NCBI GenBank assembly: GCA_021464245.1
Contig: JADCRB010000029.1
Span: 2,817,813 to 2,881,812, forward strand
Direction of reading: 5' to 3'
Length of the DNA: 64,000 nt
DNA from: Carallia brachiata
Taxonomy: Eukaryota > Streptophyta > Magnoliopsida > Malpighiales > Rhizophoraceae
Shown: in pieces, positions 58,428-64,000 of the stretch
How the letters are laid out: each line of letters begins with the position of its first letter
How positions within the stretch are numbered: the stretch's first letter is position 1
Translations under genes and position numbers: made by a program
The notes under the pieces: generated by a model
Seen by the model: only the letters and a program-made list of their open reading frames with translations
The model's database searches: none
Told to the model about the DNA's origin: nothing

Positions 58428-61400
58428 ATGGCGCAAAAGGATATTGTATTTGTGCTTTTTCTATGCTGTCTATTTTCAACCCTTGGTGTAGCAAGAGGGA
58501 GGACTTTCGAAGATTCAGAGTTGGAGGAGGAACTTAAACGTTTAAACAAGCCAGCAGTTGAGATTATTCAGGTCCGAAAATATGCTCTATTTATTTATCT
58601 TTAAATATTTTTTTTATAATTTAATTTGAAATTCACAGTTTATGAGAATCTAAAGAGTGGGGAATTAAACTCCCCACAAGAGCTTTGTTCCTAAAAGACG
58701 ATACAATTTGTCAAGATTATTCATCTTTTACTGTGTGAAGACATTAAGCTTTGATTGTCATGTTTTAACATCAAACTCCGATAATAGAGGACTACAGCAC
58801 TTGGGAAGATGATCTTTGAACGTAAAATCTCACTTTCTAAGCCAAATCCAAGGCATCAACAGCTAGAATACGTGAAATGTGAGTAAATTAATCTATCAAA
58901 ATAATTATAGGTGCAACATCTAATATTATGTCTAATAAATTAACATTTATAAAATTATACATGATAAAAAGCAACATTATAAATTTGTTTGTTGGTTTTA
59001 AAACCACATGGCCACCGAATTTTGCTGAAATAAAAAAAATCTTCGTAAAAGGCAAGAAAACAATTTTCTCATATTGTTATGTCCATATTAGCAATATAAT
59101 CAAAGATATAAATTGAAAGTACAAGGTTAATAAGGCATAAACATGTCATGTTCCAACAATATATACAAATTTGTAGTGACATCTAAGTCATGAAACTGAC
59201 GGAAAGATGGTTTTTATTTTGTTGACAATTTTTTTTGTAATTTTGTAAAACTTCTTGAAGAGTTTTTTTAAACTAAACTTCAATATCGCACTACTTAATT
59301 GGGTCTATCAATAAAAATAATTATAGCTAAGTCATCATATTTAATGGATGTTTTATTGATTAATGAAAATTCATGTTGCCAATCATACTAGAAGTCAGGC
59401 TGAACAATAAGAAGATATTTAATCAATGCTCTTTGTAATTAGCAGACAAAATATGGAGATACATATGGTTGTGTAGATTTCTACGAACAACCTGCATTTG
59501 ATCATCCATTTTTGAAAGATTATAAGTACAATTACAAGGTATGTTTCTTCTACTTCTTTTCACGTCTCTTAAATTATTTATATTGACCTGTTATTTTCAA
59601 TGTATTAAGAGTAAGCCTTACATACAGATGCCGAAAAGCAAGATGAATAGAGATTCTTCAGATTTGTTACACCCAAAAAATATTTGGTTAAATGGCAAAG
59701 GATGTCCTGATGGCACAGTCCCAATCAAGAGGATTACCAAGGATGGTCTAATTAGAGCTAAACAAGCAGCAAATGTGTATGGCTCTAAATATAATTCTCA
59801 AACTGCAGACAATCCTGGTGTTCATGTGAGTTACGTTGATTTTCACATATCTTTTATTAAAGCACTAATGTATTTTTTTGAGAAATTGAGGTGATGGTCC
59901 AAAGATTTTTTTTTTCTCTGTTTTCTTAGAAAGTTCATCCATGCATACATAGACAGGGACGGATCCAAAAACAATTTTGAGGAGGGGCAAACTTTTTATG
60001 TATAAATATGTAACAAAATTAATATAGATGATAAAAATAAAAATTATATTAATTATTTTAAATAATAAATATCATAATAATATCTCATAAGTTCTAATCT
60101 TTTAAATTATTTTATAAAATCAAATGCATTTTTTATATAAATAATAATTTAATTATTTAATCAATTATCTCTAATGTGATTTTATAATAGAATTTTTATC
60201 ATGTTCATTGTAAAAAAAATTGTTTATTATAAATGTTATATCTTGTAAAATGGAAGTCAATTTTATAAACAAATATACGTTGGATATATTACACATTTTC
60301 AAATATTTGTTTTCCTTTTTAGTAATATCCTTTGCAAATAATTTGCTTTATTAATAGTAAAATACTAAAATATTTATTTAAAAAATCGCTAGTATAAATA
60401 TGAGAAAAGTTTATTCAAAATTTTAAAATAAATGAAAATAATATTAATTAATACATACAAATGAGAATATAAAGGAATGATTTTGAGAGCAAAGAATGAA
60501 ACCGGTTGTTATTGAAAAAAAAATAAATAAATAAAGAAATAAAAAGAAAACCAAAAAGAAAAAAATATAACCAAAAAAGGGCTGGAGGGGCGCGAACTTA
60601 CAACTTGAGAGGGGCAAAGTGACACTCGCCACTGGGCCAAGTTACAATTCCTTTCATTTTGTAGCTACAATAACATATATTTGAAAAACTGAGGAGGGGC
60701 AACTGCCCTGCTCTCAAGTTAGATCCGTCCCTGCACATAGATGCAACATCATCTTATTTAAGTTGAATTTTAGAATTTTTAACTATTGAGATCCAATATT
60801 TGGATAATTTAGTTCGAAAGATTTAATTTCAAGTCAACATAAATATAGCATGATATGTCATTTATTACATATGGATATTGATACTCTGTATTAATCATAG
60901 TATTTATATCTGCATTGATTTGCTTTTGTAATTTAATTCTGAATGATGCAGTATGCTGTAGTTCGAACATATGGTAATAATTATCGAATCAATGGAGCTG
61001 GAATGAACACCAGTAATATAACCCAATTGTCCAATACAATCAATTCAGCGGTAGTCATATGTTGCTCCAAAATGGTGACGATAGTATCGAAGTTGGATGG
61101 ATTGTAAGTCAACTTTATTGCTAAATTTTTCATTTTCATGATTGTGTGACTTTGGATGTAAGCTAATAATAATATGTATTTAGTTTAAAGATCTACCTAT
61201 AATAAATAAATTTAAAATATATATAAATGTGAATTGTTCTTGATCTATCTATTGAAATCTTTTATCAATTTTGTTGCAAATTGTCAGGTCCACCCAAAAC
61301 TCTACAAGGATAATCAAACTCGATTATTTATATTTACAAAAGTGAGTATGGTGCAAATAATATTTATCAATTTGGTGACACAACATGATTAGTTTACATA

Positions 61401-62144
61401 ATAAGTAAATTTGAATGCTGCGTTTAATTTCTTTTTTTCTTTTTTCCCTCCTTACAGACGCAGAAAGGACAATGCTTTAATACTGATTGCCCAGGATTTA
61501 TATATTTCAATACAGAAATACCTCTTGACAGTGTTTTCTATAATGTCACACCAAGTGGTGGGCTTATATATTTAGCAAATTTTTTTATTTATAAGGTAAG
61601 TTAAAATTCTTTAAAATTTAATTAATACATTGTAATGAATCCCTTGCATCAATTTCGTCTCGGACAAGATATATTTTGTTACTTTTCATAATATATATGA
61701 AAATTTATAAGCTCGTCAAATTCGGTTATAATTTTTTCCCTTTTACGATTGTAACTCTAATTTTTTTAGGATGCACTCAATGGAGATTGGTTTCTTAATG
61801 TTCGGAATGACGAGCAGCTTGGATCTTGGCCCAGTAAAATATTTGGTAGTTTGTCGGACACTGCAAACTACGTGGAGTGGGGGGGAGAAACATATAGTCC
61901 ACCAGGAGTTCCTAGTCCGCCAATGGGTGCCGGTGGTCCTAAGCTTATATATGATCCACTTCGTACTGCATTTTGTTCTATGATCGAAGTAGTCGACGCA
62001 AATCACAACGTAGTTTATGCAGAAGATCTGGAAGAGTTCGTAAATCCCTTTGACTACTACTTTGTAAAGAACTATGGCAAAATGCGTGGTTTCTACAAGA
62101 CCATAGCTTTATTTGGAGGCGCAGGTGGATACACAGGAGAGTGA
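58428..62144 (+). pseudogene. Neprosin-family (DUF239) secreted protein gene, 7 exons, one frameshift
   Basis: Exons: 58428-58571, 59446-59538, 59628-59825, 60952-61103, 61288-61341, 61458-61595, 61770-62144, corrected length about 384 residues. The N-terminus has a hydrophobic signal peptide (residues 6-20). An activation-peptide part follows (YGCVDFYEQPAFDHPFLKD, then IWLNGKGCPDGTVPIKR). The neprosin domain includes YAVVRTYGNNYRINGAG, IEVGWI joined to VHPKLYKDNQTRLF, TDCPGFIY, and YVEWGGE near the C-terminus. Neprosins are glutamic-type peptidases secreted to the apoplast or digestive fluid; many plant paralogues are uncharacterised. Exon 4 is 152 bp but should be 153. The conserved frame is lost near 61013, so the uncorrected frame stops at exon 4. 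All other exons are phase-consistent. It is either a recent pseudogene or a base-call error. Intron 3 contains a 780-bp hAT-type element. An alternative exon 3 acceptor would add six codons. Confidence 0.8.
59954..60733. mobile_element. hAT-type non-autonomous element in neprosin intron 3 (780 bp)
   Basis: Inverted termini cagggacggatcc and ggatctaacttg-side tgagatccgtccctg-like end (reading gatccgtccctg at 60722-60733). Flanks are tacataga (59946-59953) and cacataga (60734-60741), an 8-bp duplication with one mismatch. The interior is A/T-rich with no transposase. It is a different family from the CCGGT-rich copies. Confidence 0.85.
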
Positions 62145-64000
62145 TGCATGTTTTTTTCTCATTGACTTTTACATTATTATTTAATTAATGTCATTATGAG
62201 AGAGATGAAGATCAGACCATCAAATGAATAATGTATTATTGAGTCTATGAATCTATTCAACGTGCTTTAATGATGATTAGGCTTTGTGTTTTTATATAAT
62301 TAAATTAAATATTGGACAAAAAGCCAACGTGATACCAGAACTCAACTGGAAAATTGGTGATCTTAAATTGATTATTCGGTGATATAATTAATTAATAGCA
62401 GTAAGAGGTTAAATGACAAGAAAATTTATTATGTGATTTATAAGTTATCCTCACAATTCAATTACTTGTTTGCTCTTACTCTCTCTTAGCCTTTTATTTT
62501 TTAATTCGATTGGCACTCAATTAATTCGTTACTCCCCTTCTCTCTTAGCATCATTTTCTCACTTGCATTTTCTCATCGTACAAGCTCTTCAATGTACAAT
62601 TTAGAATGATGATAAAAAGGAAATTAATAATGATTATCAGCCTAAATTAGCAAAAATCCTCACCTGCAAGCTATGATTTATGAATACAGATATGAGGACA
62701 CTGATACAATACAATGCATGCATTTACACAGCCTAATTGTTAGAAATTTAAGACACAAATATGTCGTGGACACGATTGTATGATTGTAATTAATATATTT
62801 GATAATATTGACTTAATTATTTTTAACAAATTTAGTCTTTTCTCAACATATAATTTATAATAATAATTATGTTACATTACGTTATCAATAGTATTTTGTT
62901 AAGAATTTTAAAGGAATATATTATATTTAAGAAATTATAAATTAAAAAAGTTAAACGAAATTGATAGAATAAAAGATATTTATTGGTTATTAATTTTTTA
63001 CTATCAAACTATTCATTGATATGTCTTTGGAAAATATTGTTATGCGTATAATCTTTAAGAAATTTAAAACTAATTTTATATATGTCTAATACACATTTCA
63101 CACATTAATTAAAAGAGTACCAATACATATACCGAATTTTAATATCCCGATTGGTGTCCTAAATGTAATAAAACTGATTATTTTAGCAATAAGACTGATA
63201 ATTTTTGCAATGAAAATTAAAATTATTATTTTTTCATTACAAATATTATCATTCTTATCATAAAAACAATCAATTTTGTTTAATTCGAAAAATCAATTAG
63301 GAAACTAAAATTTATCACATCAACATTTTCTCTAATTAAAAATGTCTAATACATGCATTAAAAGTATATAACAAGCGTATTATATTTGTCTGACACGCAA
63401 ATTAAAAGTGTTTAACATATATGTCTAATATTTATTTTTTTTAAATTTTTTTGTGAGACACATTTTAAAGTGTTCTTCAAGTGTTTGACACATGTTTTGA
63501 GAACAACGGGCAAATGCCATGTTTGTCATTTGACACGTGTGTTTGATACTATCAGGTATTATTCTAAAGTTGTCTATACTTTCTAGCACTGGAGCATGGC
63601 TTTAGCATGCAAACTTGAGATAGCTTTGGCTGCCAATAGGCTTCTGTTTGCGGCAAAAATTTCTCAAAAAGCTTCTTTTGCTGCAAGGCACGCACTCCTG
63701 CATGTTGAGGAGGTGGACAATTAATAGTTGGAAAATTTATTTTGGGTTAAGAAAGTTTTGAAGAAAGTTAGATTAAATTTTTGGTCCAATTATTCACTTG
63801 CTCGAATGAGCTTTTTGCAGTTGATTGGTAAAATTGTTTATAAAATTTGATTTGGGATGCTTCACAAAAAAGTAGGCCTAAAATATTACAAGGGGACGAC
63901 TACACAGCTGAACCACAAAAGAGCCACCAACGCCACTCGGATAGGTGGCAAGCTGTGTTAGCTCAGGCATGTGGAGGGTATTTGCGTCATTTACTACACT
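62145..64000. other. Intergenic region to the end of the window
   Basis: A likely neprosin 3' UTR to about 62240, then AT-rich DNA. The stretch 63590-64000 has more even composition, but no ORF, exon chain or repeat termini could be supported. Confidence 0.4.

Overview
The window is nuclear DNA of a woody-type eudicot. Genes have many GT-AG introns, intergenic DNA is AT-rich, and plant-specific families (NADH-GOGAT, group I WRKY, neprosin) sit among plant L1, Ty3/gypsy Tat, hAT and Mutator-like elements. Gene structure and protein similarity made me think of Sapindales/Citrus, but the sequence alone does not prove this.

Layout. 1-7.9 kb is gene-poor and holds a hAT-type MITE with a perfect 8-bp target duplication, a LINE 3' relic and short tandem repeats. 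7.95-20.35 kb carries a complete 22-exon NADH-dependent glutamate synthase gene (+), with a probable leader intron and an upstream ORF. 20.65-23.9 kb (-) holds a small three-exon gene found by joining exons: its ends match the KGD4/MRPS36 subunit of the mitochondrial 2-oxoglutarate dehydrogenase complex. 25.4-25.9 kb (+) is an intronless SDHAF4-type succinate dehydrogenase assembly factor. 26-30.9 kb is intergenic and has a truncated hAT MITE. 30.9-36.8 kb (-) is a full-length but disabled L1-type LINE with a 14-bp target duplication. 37.5-43.8 kb (+) is a two-domain (group I) WRKY gene whose first exon contains a frame break at a CAA repeat. 45.7-57.1 kb is a three-layer nest: a Mutator-like MITE with about 200-bp inverted arms, a hAT MITE inside its left arm, and a 10.5-kb Ty3/gypsy Tat-lineage retrotransposon (-) in the same arm. 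58.4-62.1 kb (+) is a seven-exon neprosin-family gene with one frameshift and a 780-bp hAT-type element in intron 3. The rest is AT-rich intergenic DNA.

The most striking object is in the Tat element. Between the end of pol and the 3' LTR, on the same strand, is an unbroken 203-codon ORF encoding a WUSCHEL-type (WOX) homeodomain, followed in WUS order by a TLSLF WUS-box-like motif and a C-terminal LDLELRL EAR-like motif. gag and pol around it are broken by stops and frameshifts, and the RT catalytic box reads YVND. A retrotransposon carrying a stem-cell-type transcription factor ORF is the main candidate for something undescribed.

Three neighbouring genes touch 2-oxoglutarate or succinate metabolism: plastid GOGAT uses 2-oxoglutarate as acceptor, KGD4 tethers E3 in the mitochondrial 2-oxoglutarate dehydrogenase complex, and SDHAF4 helps assemble succinate dehydrogenase. 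This may be coincidence. I saw no rRNA, tRNA or CRISPR feature that I could support.
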